DNA of 64,000 nucleotides from Chelativorans sp. (GTDB lineage: Bacteria; Pseudomonadota; Alphaproteobacteria; Rhizobiales; Rhizobiaceae). Of the stretch, positions 27,460-36,361 are shown piece after piece. The DNA lies in NCBI RefSeq assembly GCF_031180965.1, contig NZ_JAPSLH010000020.1, positions 1-64,000 on the forward strand, in the 5' to 3' direction. The first letter of the stretch is position 1. Every line of letters begins with the position of its first letter. Under the pieces are notes generated by a model. The model had not been told where the DNA came from. It did no database searches and saw only the letters and a list, made by a program, of their open reading frames with translations. Made by a program: the position numbers and the translations under genes.

Positions 27460-28245
27460 TCAGCTGTTTGTGGGTGCGTCGCCGATCGACCATCCGCCGT
27501 CGACGGGAATGTCGGCGCCGGTGATGTAGCCCCCCGCCTCGCTGCAGAGGAGCAGCACCGGGCCGACGCAGTCCTCCGGCCGGCCAGCGCGGCCGATCGG
27601 GATCTTTGCCTCTACGGCACGCCGGAATGCGGCATCTGCGTAGAGGTGGGCGTTGCGCTCGGTTTCGATGGCGCCGGGCGAAACCACATTCATCGTCACG
27701 CCAGTTCCCGCCACCTCCCGCGCCAGCGCGCGGATAGCGGTGAGCTGGGCGGCCTTCAACGCGGCATAGACAACAGTCTCGGCGCGCGGCCTCTTGGCCA
27801 AAACGCTGCCGATCGCAACCACCCTGCCCCAGCCGCGCGCTGACATCTCCGGCACGAGCACCTGGGCGAGAATGAGGAGCGAGGTGAAGTTGGCGGCGAA
27901 ATGAGCTTCCATGTGGGCAGGATCGATCTCTTGCCACGATCCGCGCTGCTCGATCGCGGCATTCGCGATCAGGATGTCGACCGGGCCATGCCGCTCGACC
28001 ACCGCCTTCGCCAGCGCTTCGGTCCCGCCCTTGGGGGAGAAATCAGCCTCCACGATTGCTGCAGCGCGGCCCTTCTCTTCGATTGCTGCGCAAACCGCGA
28101 GGGCGCCGTCCCGGTCGCTGAAATGATGGAGAACGATGTCGGCGCCGCTCTCGGCCAGCGCGAGCGCGATCGCCCGGCCGATGCCGGAGTTTCCGCCCGT
28201 CACCAACGCTTTGCGGCCGGCAAGAGAAAAACGGCCGGCACTCAT
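27460..28245 (-). CDS. SDR family oxidoreductase
   Basis: 261-residue classical short-chain dehydrogenase. Cofactor loop VTGGNSGIGRAIA, NAAIEQ (NAG-like), catalytic serine in AIGSVLAKR, and YAALK as YxxxK. The C-terminus GPVLLLCSEAGGYITGADIPVDGG is standard. Its ATG overlaps the GntR stop by 4 bp, so it is cotranscribed with the regulator and the transporter. Likely oxidises or reduces a hydroxyl of the imported sugar or sugar acid. Confidence 0.92.
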   Translation of the reverse strand: MSAGRFSLAGRKALVTGGNSGIGRAIALALAESGADIVLHHFSDRDGALAVCAAIEEKGRAAAIVEADFSPKGGTEALAKAVVERHGPVDILIANAAIEQRGSWQEIDPAHMEAHFAANFTSLLILAQVLVPEMSARGWGRVVAIGSVLAKRPRAETVVYAALKAAQLTAIRALAREVAGTGVTMNVVSPGAIETERNAHLYADAAFRRAVEAKIPIGRAGRPEDCVGPVLLLCSEAGGYITGADIPVDGGWSIGDAPTNS

Positions 28246-29006
28246 CGTCTGCCGCTCCCGTTGTCCTGGCTGCCCGCAACCTCGAAGGAGGCGATGTCCG
28301 CGGCCTCATAGTGCTTGACGATGGCCTTTTCGGCACCGTCCTCGTCCCCGATCTCGATGACCAGATAGATCGCCCGATGACGTTCGACCGTGGCTGCCCA
28401 GTCCGCTTCGGTGCGGTTGCTGCGGCGGGAGAAAAGCTCGGAGACTTCGCGCTGAACCGAGCGAAGCCCCTCCACCTGCACGCGCATCATCGTGTTGCCG
28501 GTGGCGAGCGCCAGTCCGTGATGGAAGGCGATATCGGCTTCGGTGAAAGCCGCGGGATCAAGCAGCGCACGTTCCATATCGCCCACCGCCGCCTTCATCA
28601 CCTTCAGTCCCTCGGGCGCGCGGCGGCGGGCGGCAAGCCGGGCGATTCCCGTCTCGACGACCAGGCGCATCTCGTTCGCCTCGCGCAGGCGCTGCAGGCT
28701 GGAGCGTATGGCAAAGCCGTAGAAACGCTCCAGCGGCTCGCCATTGAGCGCCTTCACGCGCGCCACCTTGCCCTGCTGTGTGTGGACAAGGCCGGCGCCA
28801 GCCAGTTGCCGCAGAGCCTCGCGGGCGATCGGCTTGCTCACTCCGAACTCTCGCGCGATCTCGCCTTCAGACGGCAGAGGATCGCCGGGAGCGAGTCGGC
28901 CTTCGAAAACCGCATCGGCAATCGCCTCGAACACCGCATCGGCCAAGCGCGACGGCACGGCAATCCTGGCGGAAAAGAGCGGGGGGTCGGTGATTGCAGC
29001 GCTCAT
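28242..29006 (-). CDS. GntR/FadR (FCD) family transcriptional regulator
   Basis: 254-residue regulator. N-terminal winged helix: VFEAIADAVFEGRLAPGDPLPSE-type segment, then EFGVSKPIAREALRQLAGAGLV. C-terminal FCD domain with metal-type histidines (FHHGLALATGN, ERHRAIYLVIEIGD, KHYEAA). ATG 29006 is preferred to 29033 because AGAGG is correctly placed. It is divergent from the enolase-family gene, and the 133-bp gap contains overlapping palindromes likely to be its operator. Confidence 0.92.
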   Translation of the reverse strand: MSAAITDPPLFSARIAVPSRLADAVFEAIADAVFEGRLAPGDPLPSEGEIAREFGVSKPIAREALRQLAGAGLVHTQQGKVARVKALNGEPLERFYGFAIRSSLQRLREANEMRLVVETGIARLAARRRAPEGLKVMKAAVGDMERALLDPAAFTEADIAFHHGLALATGNTMMRVQVEGLRSVQREVSELFSRRSNRTEADWAATVERHRAIYLVIEIGDEDGAEKAIVKHYEAADIASFEVAGSQDNGSGRR

Positions 29007-29048
29007 GAAGTCCTCTTTCCCGCCTCTTAGCATACGCTTTCCAACATA

Positions 29049-29077
29049 GCAACTAAGTTTGATAGTTGCGCAGCTAT
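29049..29077. promoter_or_regulatory. Candidate GntR operator between divergent transcripts
   Basis: Two overlapping symmetric elements: GCAACTA (29049-29055) with TAGTTGC (29063-29069), perfect arms around a 7-base spacer, and ATAGTTGCGCAGCTAT (29062-29077), a 16-bp palindrome with one mismatched pair. The position, midway between the GntR gene and the dehydratase gene, fits control of both. Confidence 0.6.
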
Positions 29078-29139
29078 CTAGTCTCGGCTAAGAATGGCTC
29101 GCGTTCCGCGCAGGCGGCGAATGTAGGAGGCGGGCAGGA

Positions 29140-30324
29140 ATGCAGGCGGAGAGCAGTCAAGGTATGTACGGGCAGCAGGACCACAAGGTAGAGTCTGCGG
29201 CCATGCCCGAGCTGCGCATCACCGATGTCATTGCTCACCCGCTGACGCAGACGCTGCCCAAATCCACAGTCACCTCCTGGGGCGCCTATACGGACGTGTC
29301 GATCGTGCTGGTCGAGGTCCGCACGGATGCGGGCATCACGGGCGTCGGCGAAGCACTGGCGCGCTTTTCGCCCAAAGCGTATGCGGAGCTGATCGAGACA
29401 TCGCTGAAGCCGCGCCTGATCGGCAAGGATCCGCGCGACATTGGCGCCCACTGGCAAGCGATGCGCCGCGCCCTTTCGGGCCGTGCGGGCGGCATGCTGA
29501 TCGAGGCGATCGCCGGTGTCGACATCGCGCTCTGGGACATTCTGGGGAAAGCCGCCGGCCTTCCGATCTACAAGCTTCTGGGCGGCGTGGGGCGCACGGA
29601 AGTTGCCGTCTATGCGGCCTCGGTGAACTGGGTGGGCGATGCCGAGGCGGAGCGCGAACTGGAGGACTATCTCGAGCGCGGTTTTAACCGGATCAAGGTG
29701 AAGATCGCCCGCCCGGTGAAGGATGCCTGCCGCCGTATCGAGCAGCTGCGCCGGCGCGCCGGCGACGATGTGGAGCTCTATGTAGACGCGAACTGGGCCT
29801 ATCAGCTGGACGAGGCCGTGGAAGTGGGCCGGACGCTCTCCGCAAACGCCTATGGCTGGTTCGAGGAGCCGCTCGCGCCGGAGAACGAGCAGGGCTACGA
29901 GGAGCTGCGCCGGCTCTGCGACGTGCCGCTGGCGGCCGGCGAGAGCAACTATACAGTCGACCAGGCAATGCGGCTGGTGATCAACCGCACCCTCTCCGTC
30001 CTGCAACCGGACGTCGCCCGCGCCGGTGGCATAAGCGAGACGCGGCGCATGGCCGAACTGGCGCGCAACCATGACGTGGCCTATGCGCCGCATATAGGCA
30101 TGTCCGGCATCATCTGCGAGACGGCGAGCGTGCATCTTGCGGCCGCCATGCCGAACTTTCGCGTCATGGAAAGCGAGACTGACGGCAGCCCGTTCAAGAC
30201 GCAGCTGGCAGACCTCGCGCCCGGAGCCCTCCGCCAGAAGAACGGCATGATCGATGTGCCCCAGCGCCCCGGCCTCGGTCTGGAGATCGACTGGGACGCG
30301 GTGCGCAGCCTGCGCAGCCAGTAA
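29140..30324 (+). CDS. Enolase-superfamily acid-sugar dehydratase (MR/MLE type)
   Basis: 394-residue mandelate racemase/muconate lactonizing enzyme-family protein. Capping domain at the N-terminus (about 25-145), then barrel. Visible catalytic elements: IKVKIA (KxK), YVDANWAY (first Asp ligand), WFEEPLAPEN (Glu ligand), LAAGESNYT (Glu ligand) and the general-base region YAPHIGMSG (His). This pattern fits dehydration of an aldonate or related acid. The start at 29140 has AGGAGG at 9 nt; MPELR at 29203 is an alternative. It leads a three-gene unit with the DUF6772 gene and a small protein gene. Confidence 0.92.
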   Translation: MQAESSQGMYGQQDHKVESAAMPELRITDVIAHPLTQTLPKSTVTSWGAYTDVSIVLVEVRTDAGITGVGEALARFSPKAYAELIETSLKPRLIGKDPRDIGAHWQAMRRALSGRAGGMLIEAIAGVDIALWDILGKAAGLPIYKLLGGVGRTEVAVYAASVNWVGDAEAERELEDYLERGFNRIKVKIARPVKDACRRIEQLRRRAGDDVELYVDANWAYQLDEAVEVGRTLSANAYGWFEEPLAPENEQGYEELRRLCDVPLAAGESNYTVDQAMRLVINRTLSVLQPDVARAGGISETRRMAELARNHDVAYAPHIGMSGIICETASVHLAAAMPNFRVMESETDGSPFKTQLADLAPGALRQKNGMIDVPQRPGLGLEIDWDAVRSLRSQ

Positions 30325-30344
30325 AACTTTCGCAATCGGAGACG

Positions 30345-31253
30345 ATGTTGAGCAGAAGCGACACCAGCAGCGATTTCGGCGAGACGGTCCGCCGGGCGAT
30401 GAACCTGTCCAATCCGGGGCTCAGCCGGTTCGACCCGCTGCCCCGCATCATCACCCTGGACGAGTTCTCGCGCGGGCACTGCGGCTGGTCGCAGCTCGTC
30501 GGCAACTATGAGAACACGCTCGACACGATGCTGCCGGGCTATGCGCAGCACACAAGTGCCATGCTTTCCACCCTTCCCCATTGGGACGCGGGCTCGCATG
30601 GCGGCATGCGCGGATCCTACGCGCTCAAGATCGCCACTCGCCCGCATCCCGGCGCGCAGAATGTCGCCATCAAGCGCCTCACCTTCCGCAAGCGTGGCCC
30701 GATCCGCTTCGAGGCCTATTTCACCTTCAAGCCGGAGGCGACGGAACTGAAGCTCGGCGAGACAGACGTGCGCTCGGTGGGCTTCCTCTTCGACCTGCAG
30801 GGCGGCGACCGCGACGATGGGGCGGAACGTGTCATGCCGCATCTCAGGTTCCTCAACGCCGAGGGTGGCCAACATCTGCAGAAATGGCAGTTCAAGAACG
30901 AGACGACAAAATTCCAGCCGGTCGGCGATGGCGAGAAGACCTTGAGCCACTATCACCTCGCGCCGGAGGGATGGCAGGACCTGCCGGGCGGGAGCCAGCG
31001 CCTGTGCTACAACGAGATCGCCACCAAGGTGAACTGGAGCTACCTGCGCTTCGACTTCGATCTGGCGGAGATGAAGGCGCTTTCCTTCCAGTGCAACGAC
31101 CGCGTGTTCGACATGAGCGGCTTCGATTCCATCCGCATGCCGGCCATGAAGAACCTCTGGTGCATGCTCAATTTCTGCCTTTTTGCCGAAACGGATGTGG
31201 CCAGGCGCGCCTTCCTCTATGTCGATTCCGTCTGCATTTCGGGTGATTTCTGA
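30345..31253 (+). CDS. DUF6772 family protein
   Basis: 302-residue soluble protein with no signal peptide or membrane segment. I assign it to DUF6772 from overall pattern (DEFSRGHCGWSQLVGNYE, LPHWDAGSHGGMRGSYALK, KVNWSYLRFDFDLAEM). Aromatic-rich alternating strands suggest a jelly-roll or concanavalin-like beta fold, as in carbohydrate-binding proteins. No catalytic motif is recognised. It lies 20 bp after the dehydratase and overlaps the next gene by one base, so all three are one unit. It could be a sugar-acid lyase-like or binding protein; unknown. Confidence 0.75.
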   Translation: MLSRSDTSSDFGETVRRAMNLSNPGLSRFDPLPRIITLDEFSRGHCGWSQLVGNYENTLDTMLPGYAQHTSAMLSTLPHWDAGSHGGMRGSYALKIATRPHPGAQNVAIKRLTFRKRGPIRFEAYFTFKPEATELKLGETDVRSVGFLFDLQGGDRDDGAERVMPHLRFLNAEGGQHLQKWQFKNETTKFQPVGDGEKTLSHYHLAPEGWQDLPGGSQRLCYNEIATKVNWSYLRFDFDLAEMKALSFQCNDRVFDMSGFDSIRMPAMKNLWCMLNFCLFAETDVARRAFLYVDSVCISGDF

Positions 31254-31588
31254 TGCTGCCTGAGAACATCACCGCTATCCTCGCCCGCAACGAGACCTGG
31301 AGCGGCGAGGCGGCGAGCGAGCCTTATGAAGCGGGCTGGGCGCGGGAAGCCATCGTCTTCGTGCGCGCGCTCAAGGATCCCGTCGGCCCTGCCCCGCTGG
31401 CGCGCATCGAGATCTCGCCGGACGGCATGCACTGGGTTCCGGAAGGCACCGAGATGCCCCTGCCTTCGCAAAAGGACGGCATGGCCGTGGCGCGGCTTAC
31501 ACACTTCGGCAGCTGGCTGCGCGTGGCGGCCTCATTCGAGGACGACGCCTCCTGCACGGTTCTGGTCACCCTCCACCTCAAGGCATAG
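31253..31588 (+). CDS. Small hypothetical protein, DUF6772 partner
   Basis: 111-residue protein starting in a TGATG overlap with the DUF6772 gene stop, which strongly supports coupled translation. No signal peptide. Features seen: ETWSGEAASEPYEAGWAREA near the N-terminus, LARIEISPDGMHWVPEGTE, and a strand-rich end (FGSWLRVAASF, CTVLVTLHLK) that reads like a small beta-sandwich. I do not recognise the family. The coupling suggests a complex with the DUF6772 protein. Confidence 0.75.
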   Translation: MLPENITAILARNETWSGEAASEPYEAGWAREAIVFVRALKDPVGPAPLARIEISPDGMHWVPEGTEMPLPSQKDGMAVARLTHFGSWLRVAASFEDDASCTVLVTLHLKA

Positions 31589-32350
31589 CAGATCGCGCCC
31601 TTTTGTCTGCCCCATAGTCCGTCACCCGGCGAGCACCACGCCCGCTGCCATGATGCGGTCGGGAGACCTCCGGCGGTTGCGGACACGCTGAGGACGCAGC
31701 CACCTTGAAGAGTGAGCTCGCGGGCCGCACAAGCTGCGTGCTACCGCATCCGCAAAGCGCCCATCTCTTCTTTTCCGGCCGAATGGGTGGCGAGGCCTCG
31801 TGACCGCCGCGAGCGACATTCGTTACAAACCGCTGTGTGAGACGGTTAATAGGCTGCTGGAACGCTATGTTGCTGCTGTGACCTCACAGGTTCGTCCAGC
31901 ATCAGCAACATGTATGTCCGAATGATGCGGGCAGCGCAGGAATTAAGCGTGTCGGCCCTACTTCGACGGTTGTGCGATGCGACAGAGGGGGAGCCTCAAA
32001 GGCGACGATGATCGATTCACCTGGCTATCAGAACGCCAGCATGGACTCCATTCCAGAGACGGGCTTGGTGTGCGGTAAGGCCAAGCGGCCGATCGGATTG
32101 TCAGCACAATTGAAGACTACATTGTGCGAGCGCCCGACGAATATCACCGACAGGTTGGAACCTGGAGCCGCTTGGGTGCCTCTCACCGAATGTTAGCGAT
32201 GCACCCAGAAACGAGCAGGAAAGCGACGGGCAGCCGCTGCGCTGCCGCTCCAGAAACGAGTGCGCCAGCTACTCGCTGACAAAGCCGCGCCCGCATCGAC
32301 AATTTCCTATGCCGGGTGCATTGAATCACAACCCCGTCCGCCTGAAGGCG
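31589..32350. other. 762-bp stretch without a recognised gene
   Basis: Between two convergent gene groups. No long conserved frame was found. Short open frames are present; one around 32095-32200 (plus) reads IEDYIVRAPDEYHRQVGTW and faintly recalls a TIM-barrel oxidoreductase C-terminus, but not enough to call. It contains a nested inverted repeat at 31867-31911. Base composition is somewhat less GC-rich than its neighbours. It may be a decayed gene or insertion scar. Confidence 0.5.
31867..31911. repeat. Nested inverted repeat
   Basis: Outer arms ATGTTGCTG (31867-31875) and CAGCAACAT (31903-31911) are perfect 9-bp complements. Inside the pair, next to the left arm, is the palindrome CTGTGACCTCACAG (31876-31889). 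No poly-T follows, so not a plain terminator. Confidence 0.6.
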
Positions 32351-33097
32351 CTAATACGTCGCGCGACCTCCGGAAAGGTCGAAGACGGAGGCTGTCGTAA
32401 AGCTGTTCTCCTCCGAGACGAGCCAGGCTACCATGTTCGCAGCCTCATCCACTTCGAGGAAGCGGCCCCGGGGTATGCGGCTCAACATGTAGTCGATGAA
32501 TTCGGGCTTCAGCTCGTCGAGGACCCGGGTCTTTGCGGTCGCGGGCGTGATGGCGTTGATAGCGATGTTGTAGCTCGCGCACTCCTTGCCCACAGCCTTG
32601 GTCATGCCGATCACACCGGCCTTCGCCGCCGCATAGGCGGAAGCGTTGGGATTGCCTTCCTTGCCGGCGATCGAGGCGATGTTGACGATGCGGCCGTAAT
32701 TGCGCGCCTTCATGCCCGGCAGCACTGCGCGATTGACATAGAAGGCGCCGTTGAGATCGATCTCTATGACGCGGCGCCATTCGTCCAGCTCATATTCATC
32801 TAGCGGCGCGTTCTTGCCGGCAATGCCCGCAGAATGCACGAGTATATCGATTCCGCCGAGCCGCTTCTCCGTCTCAGCCACTGCCGCCGCGACTTCGTCA
32901 TAGGACGTGATGTTCACCTTTAGCGTGCTCGAAGCGCTGCCAAGCTCGGGCGCCACCTCGGCCAGCATTTCCTCGTTGATGTCCCAAAGCGCTACCTTTG
33001 CGCCTGAGGCCATAAGGCGCCGGGCAATCGCGAAGCCGATTCCCTGAGCCCCGCCGGTGATGACGGCAACACGGCCGTTGAGATCGATCTGGTTCAT
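32351..33097 (-). CDS. SDR family oxidoreductase
   Basis: 248-residue classical SDR resembling sugar-acid dehydrogenases such as 2-keto-3-deoxy-L-fuconate dehydrogenase. Motifs: VITGGAQGIGFAIA, LVHSAGIAG, IVNIASIAGKEG, and SAYAAAK (YxxxK). The C-terminus is DLSGGRATY. ATG 33097 has GAGG at 6 nt; a GTG at 33109 would overlap the amidohydrolase stop by 4 bp. Paired with the upstream lactonase-like amidohydrolase, it may work on a sugar lactone/acid pathway. Confidence 0.92.
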   Translation of the reverse strand: MNQIDLNGRVAVITGGAQGIGFAIARRLMASGAKVALWDINEEMLAEVAPELGSASSTLKVNITSYDEVAAAVAETEKRLGGIDILVHSAGIAGKNAPLDEYELDEWRRVIEIDLNGAFYVNRAVLPGMKARNYGRIVNIASIAGKEGNPNASAYAAAKAGVIGMTKAVGKECASYNIAINAITPATAKTRVLDELKPEFIDYMLSRIPRGRFLEVDEAANMVAWLVSEENSFTTASVFDLSGGRATY

Positions 33098-33105
33098 GGA
33101 TTTCC

Positions 33106-34011
33106 TCACCTCGTGCCTTGTGAAAATCGATAATAGCGCAGGGCATTCTCGCGGAAGAGCGCGCCCCGCTCTCCGCTGGAGAAGTCACTCGTAATCGTGT
33201 CGAAGGCCCGCCAGAGCGCCGGGTACTCAGCCTTGAGCTTGTCGACCGGGAAGTTGGAGGCAAACATTGCCCGGGCTGGCCCGAAGGCCTCCAAGGTCTC
33301 GAAGACGATCGGCCGCATGCTCTCCACCGACGCTGTGGATGTCCGCATGCTGAGCCCGCTGATCTTGACCCCCATATTGGGCAGTGCGGCGAGCTTCCGC
33401 ATACCCGCCTTCCAGGTCTTCCAGCCGTCCAGGGTGAAGTCCGTCCACATGCCGGCATGGTCGAGGATGAATTGCGTCTGGGGCGCCTGCGACGCCAGCC
33501 TGGCAGCAGCGTCCATCTGATGAGGATAGAGTTGGAGATCGAAGGAGAAGCCGCGATCGCCCAGCAGCTTCAGGCCGTCGAGAAAAGCAGGCACGGCAAT
33601 CAAGTCGCAGCTCCCGACGGAAAGCTCGGGGTCTGGATGGGTGTTCACGACCTGGCGTATTCCGCGAAAGGCGGTAAGGGCGGCTTGGCGATCGAGGAGC
33701 GCCGGGAAGCCGGGTGAGGTAAGATCGGCGTGCCCGACAATCGCCAAAGGGATTGGGCTGCCATCTGCCACCTTCTGCAGGCTCTCCACCTCTTTGAGGG
33801 CATCTTTGGGAAAAGCTTCGACATGGACAGCCGCGAGTACCTCCACATCACCTTGCCCCTCCTCGAGGAACTCTTCGAGCAGATAATTGCGGGCAATCGC
33901 GGCGTTGGAGCCGAAGCGCGTCCGGCGGGGCTTCTCGAAATGCGGATAAAGGCCCGTGCGAAGATCCCAAAGGTGAATGTGCGGATCGACAACCTTCAGC
34001 GTGTCAGACAT
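33106..34011 (-). CDS. Amidohydrolase-2 family protein (sugar lactonase-like)
   Basis: 301-residue TIM-barrel hydrolase of the COG3618/PF04909 type that includes L-fuconolactonase and 4-sulfomuconolactone hydrolase. The N-terminal metal-type motif is VDPHIHLWDL. Others: GHADLTSPGF, GIRQVVNTHPDPELS, FILDHAGMW, and MFASNFPVDKL with an Asp near the C-terminus (FASNxP is characteristic). It would open a lactone made by a dehydrogenase. It directly precedes the SDR on the minus strand. Confidence 0.88.
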   Translation of the reverse strand: MSDTLKVVDPHIHLWDLRTGLYPHFEKPRRTRFGSNAAIARNYLLEEFLEEGQGDVEVLAAVHVEAFPKDALKEVESLQKVADGSPIPLAIVGHADLTSPGFPALLDRQAALTAFRGIRQVVNTHPDPELSVGSCDLIAVPAFLDGLKLLGDRGFSFDLQLYPHQMDAAARLASQAPQTQFILDHAGMWTDFTLDGWKTWKAGMRKLAALPNMGVKISGLSMRTSTASVESMRPIVFETLEAFGPARAMFASNFPVDKLKAEYPALWRAFDTITSDFSSGERGALFRENALRYYRFSQGTR

Positions 34012-34226
34012 TTAAACCTCCAATACTCGGCAGCGGCCCTTCTTCTGTCCATCGTGTTGCCGGCCAGGTTTATGAGTAGTCTCTGATCCCTCATCGAGGA
34101 CTTTTTTTCGGAGCTTCGCGGGGATCGCCCGGAGGTTGACGCCCCCTCGCAAGGCCCTGATGATAGGCGCCGGGACATCGAATCCCTTACGGACGGGATC
34201 GTTTTCCCAGCAAAGGAAATCTCCAG

Positions 34227-35201
34227 ATGCGCGTACTTTATTGGGGACTGCCGCACCACAGCCCGCTGATCGACGAACGGTTGCGCAGGATTGAAGGCGT
34301 CGAGCTCGCAGCGGTGGCCGATGAGGCCGCCGCCATGCGAGAGGCGGCTGGAGCAGAGGTACTGGTCATCACCCCCAACCGTTACACTGAAGCGGTCGAG
34401 CAGGCCGTGCATGCATCCGGCCGACTGCGGCTGGTACAGCTCCTCTCCGCCGGTTATGATCCGCTTCTCGGCCGCAGCTTTCCGCCCGGGACAGTGGTGG
34501 CGACGGCCGGGGATTCGCTCGCTCCGGCGGTGGCCGAACATGCAGTCGCGCTCACGCTGGCGCTCTCGCGCCGGCTCGACCTTGCATTTGCCAACCAATT
34601 TGGCGAGCGATGGCACCGCGCTCCGTTCAGCAGCTTGGGTTCGCTTTGCGGCAAGACAGCCGCGGTGTTCGGCTTCGGATCGATCGGCAAGGCAATCGCG
34701 ATGCGGCTCCGCGCCTTCGGCACACGCGTGGTCGGCGTTTCCCGCAGCGGTGCTCCGGATGCGGCCGCAGACGAGATGCGGCCCTTCGGCGAGATTGCCG
34801 AGGTCGTTGCGCAAGCGGACCTGATCCTGGTCGCCTTGCCGGCTTCGCCGGAAACGGAAGGCCTGTTTGGCCATGAACTCTTCCGCGCCTGCAGGAAGGG
34901 AGCGCTCCTGGTCAATATCGCTCGCGGCAGGATTGTCGACACTGACGCGCTCATTGATGCCTTGAATGAGGGCCAGCTTGGCGGGGCAGCGCTCGACGTG
35001 ACGGAGCCCGAGCCGCTGCCGCAGGGACATCCGCTCTGGCGCGCCCCAAACGTGATCATCACCCCCCACTATGCCGGCCTTGGTGCGCAGCAGGAGTTGG
35101 GTGATTTCGTGGCGCAGAACCTGGAGCGGCTGCGCGCGGGCGTTCCACTTCTGGCCGTCACCAGGCTTGGAGGTGGCCACATCAGGCACTCTCCCGGCTG
35201 A
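34227..35201 (+). CDS. D-2-hydroxyacid dehydrogenase family protein
   Basis: 324-residue NAD-dependent 2-hydroxyacid dehydrogenase (glyoxylate/hydroxypyruvate reductase type). Cofactor motif FGFGSIGKAIA. Catalytic residues: Arg in NIARGRIVD, Glu in DVTEPEPLP, His in ITPHYAGLG. Divergent from the amidohydrolase across 215 bp with no clear operator. Its 3' end overlaps the convergent LacI gene by 20 bp. May reduce a 2-keto acid end product of the cluster. Confidence 0.93.
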   Translation: MRVLYWGLPHHSPLIDERLRRIEGVELAAVADEAAAMREAAGAEVLVITPNRYTEAVEQAVHASGRLRLVQLLSAGYDPLLGRSFPPGTVVATAGDSLAPAVAEHAVALTLALSRRLDLAFANQFGERWHRAPFSSLGSLCGKTAAVFGFGSIGKAIAMRLRAFGTRVVGVSRSGAPDAAADEMRPFGEIAEVVAQADLILVALPASPETEGLFGHELFRACRKGALLVNIARGRIVDTDALIDALNEGQLGGAALDVTEPEPLPQGHPLWRAPNVIITPHYAGLGAQQELGDFVAQNLERLRAGVPLLAVTRLGGGHIRHSPG

Positions 35202-36219
35202 GAATTTCGAAGCCGAGGCGTACGGTGCGAGCGCCCGGATCTTTCCCCGAAAGCCTTTGCAGGAGCGCCTTGCCCGCTTCGCGACCCATGTCCTCAAGCG
35301 GAAATTTGATGGTGGTGAGCGCCGGCTTGATCCACTGCGCGACGGGAGAGTCGCCGAAGCCAGCAATCGCGAGCCGCCCCGGTACCTCGATGCCGACGTC
35401 GAGCGCGTAGCGAATGGCCCCCACGGCAAGCTGGTGGCCGGCAAAGACGACGGCGTCCGTCTCCGGCGTTTCGCGCAGGATGGTTCCGACGATTTCGCCG
35501 CCCGTTCCCGACCCGGGCTGGCTGGAGACGGAAAAAACCCGCGGCTGATCGAGTCCATTGTCGCGCGCGGCTGCAATCAGTCCCTCCTGGCGGCCGTTGA
35601 TGCGGCTATCCTCGAAATCTGTGTGGCCCACAAAGGCCAGATTCCGGCGGCCACGGGAGATCAGGTACTGCGCAAGAGAGTGACCCGCTTCGAAGTTGGA
35701 CGTGCCAACCCCGACATCGATCGGGTCCTGGATGTGCTCGAACATCTCCACAGTAGGCACACCGGCCCGCCTGAGGAGGGCGGAGCATTCGGACGCATGA
35801 TCGCGGCCGGTGAGCAGCAGCCCGTCCACCCGGTGCCCGAGAAATGTGCGCACGAGGTCCAGTTCCGTGCGCGCTAAGTAGTGCGAGGTGCCGAGCAGGA
35901 CCTGGTACCCAGCAGGCGCAAGAATTTCCATCGCGGCCTGGAGGACCACGCTGTGCACCGGGTTGAGCATCGTTGGGATCACGGCACCCACGACTCTGCT
36001 CTTCGAGGAAGCAAGGCTTGAGGCAAGTCGGTTCGGGATATAGCCCAGCTGCTCGGCCACCCGCAGCACGTGCTCACGCGTCTTTGTGGATACGCGCCCA
36101 GGATTGCTAACGCAGCGCGAAGCAGTGATTAGGGAGACGCCCGCCGCCGCGGCGACATCCTCCAATCGAACCGTGGATTCACCAGCGAGGCGTACGGGTC
36201 TTGACACTTTCTCATTCAC
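35182..36219 (-). CDS. LacI family transcriptional regulator
   Basis: 345-residue repressor. N-terminal HTH: VRLEDVAAAAGVSLITASRC and hinge LGYIPNRLASSLASSKS. Periplasmic-binding-like sensor follows (FVGHTDFEDSRINGRQEG, DAVVFAGHQLAVGAIRYA, IAGFGDSPVAQWIKP). It is divergent from the 36.4-47 kb operon, with two GATAGCGCTA palindromes in between, so autoregulation plus control of that operon is likely. Confidence 0.94.
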   Translation of the reverse strand: MNEKVSRPVRLAGESTVRLEDVAAAAGVSLITASRCVSNPGRVSTKTREHVLRVAEQLGYIPNRLASSLASSKSRVVGAVIPTMLNPVHSVVLQAAMEILAPAGYQVLLGTSHYLARTELDLVRTFLGHRVDGLLLTGRDHASECSALLRRAGVPTVEMFEHIQDPIDVGVGTSNFEAGHSLAQYLISRGRRNLAFVGHTDFEDSRINGRQEGLIAAARDNGLDQPRVFSVSSQPGSGTGGEIVGTILRETPETDAVVFAGHQLAVGAIRYALDVGIEVPGRLAIAGFGDSPVAQWIKPALTTIKFPLEDMGREAGKALLQRLSGKDPGARTVRLGFEILSRESA

Positions 36220-36234
36220 GGTGATACCACCTCA

Positions 36235-36250
36235 TGGATAGCGCTATCCA
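36235..36250. promoter_or_regulatory. LacI-type operator O1
   Basis: TGGATAGCGCTATCCA: perfect 16-bp palindrome with the central CG typical of LacI-family sites, 16 bp upstream of the LacI start codon. Confidence 0.8.
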
Positions 36251-36361
36251 CATACGCGTTGTCGCAGGAATAGGCAAGCGCGAAGTAGGATGGTCAATAG
36301 CAGCCACGCGCATGTTCGCGCCGGTGTATATTGCGAAGAATGAGGAAGGCTGACGCAATAA

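Noticed and set aside
25211-27843. Two ~490-510-codon plus-strand frames
   Set aside because: Antisense to permease and binding-protein genes that have clear motifs and ribosome sites; translations are charged and repetitive.
33996-35576. 526-codon minus-strand frame
   Set aside because: Antisense to the 2-hydroxyacid dehydrogenase, which has complete catalytic residues.
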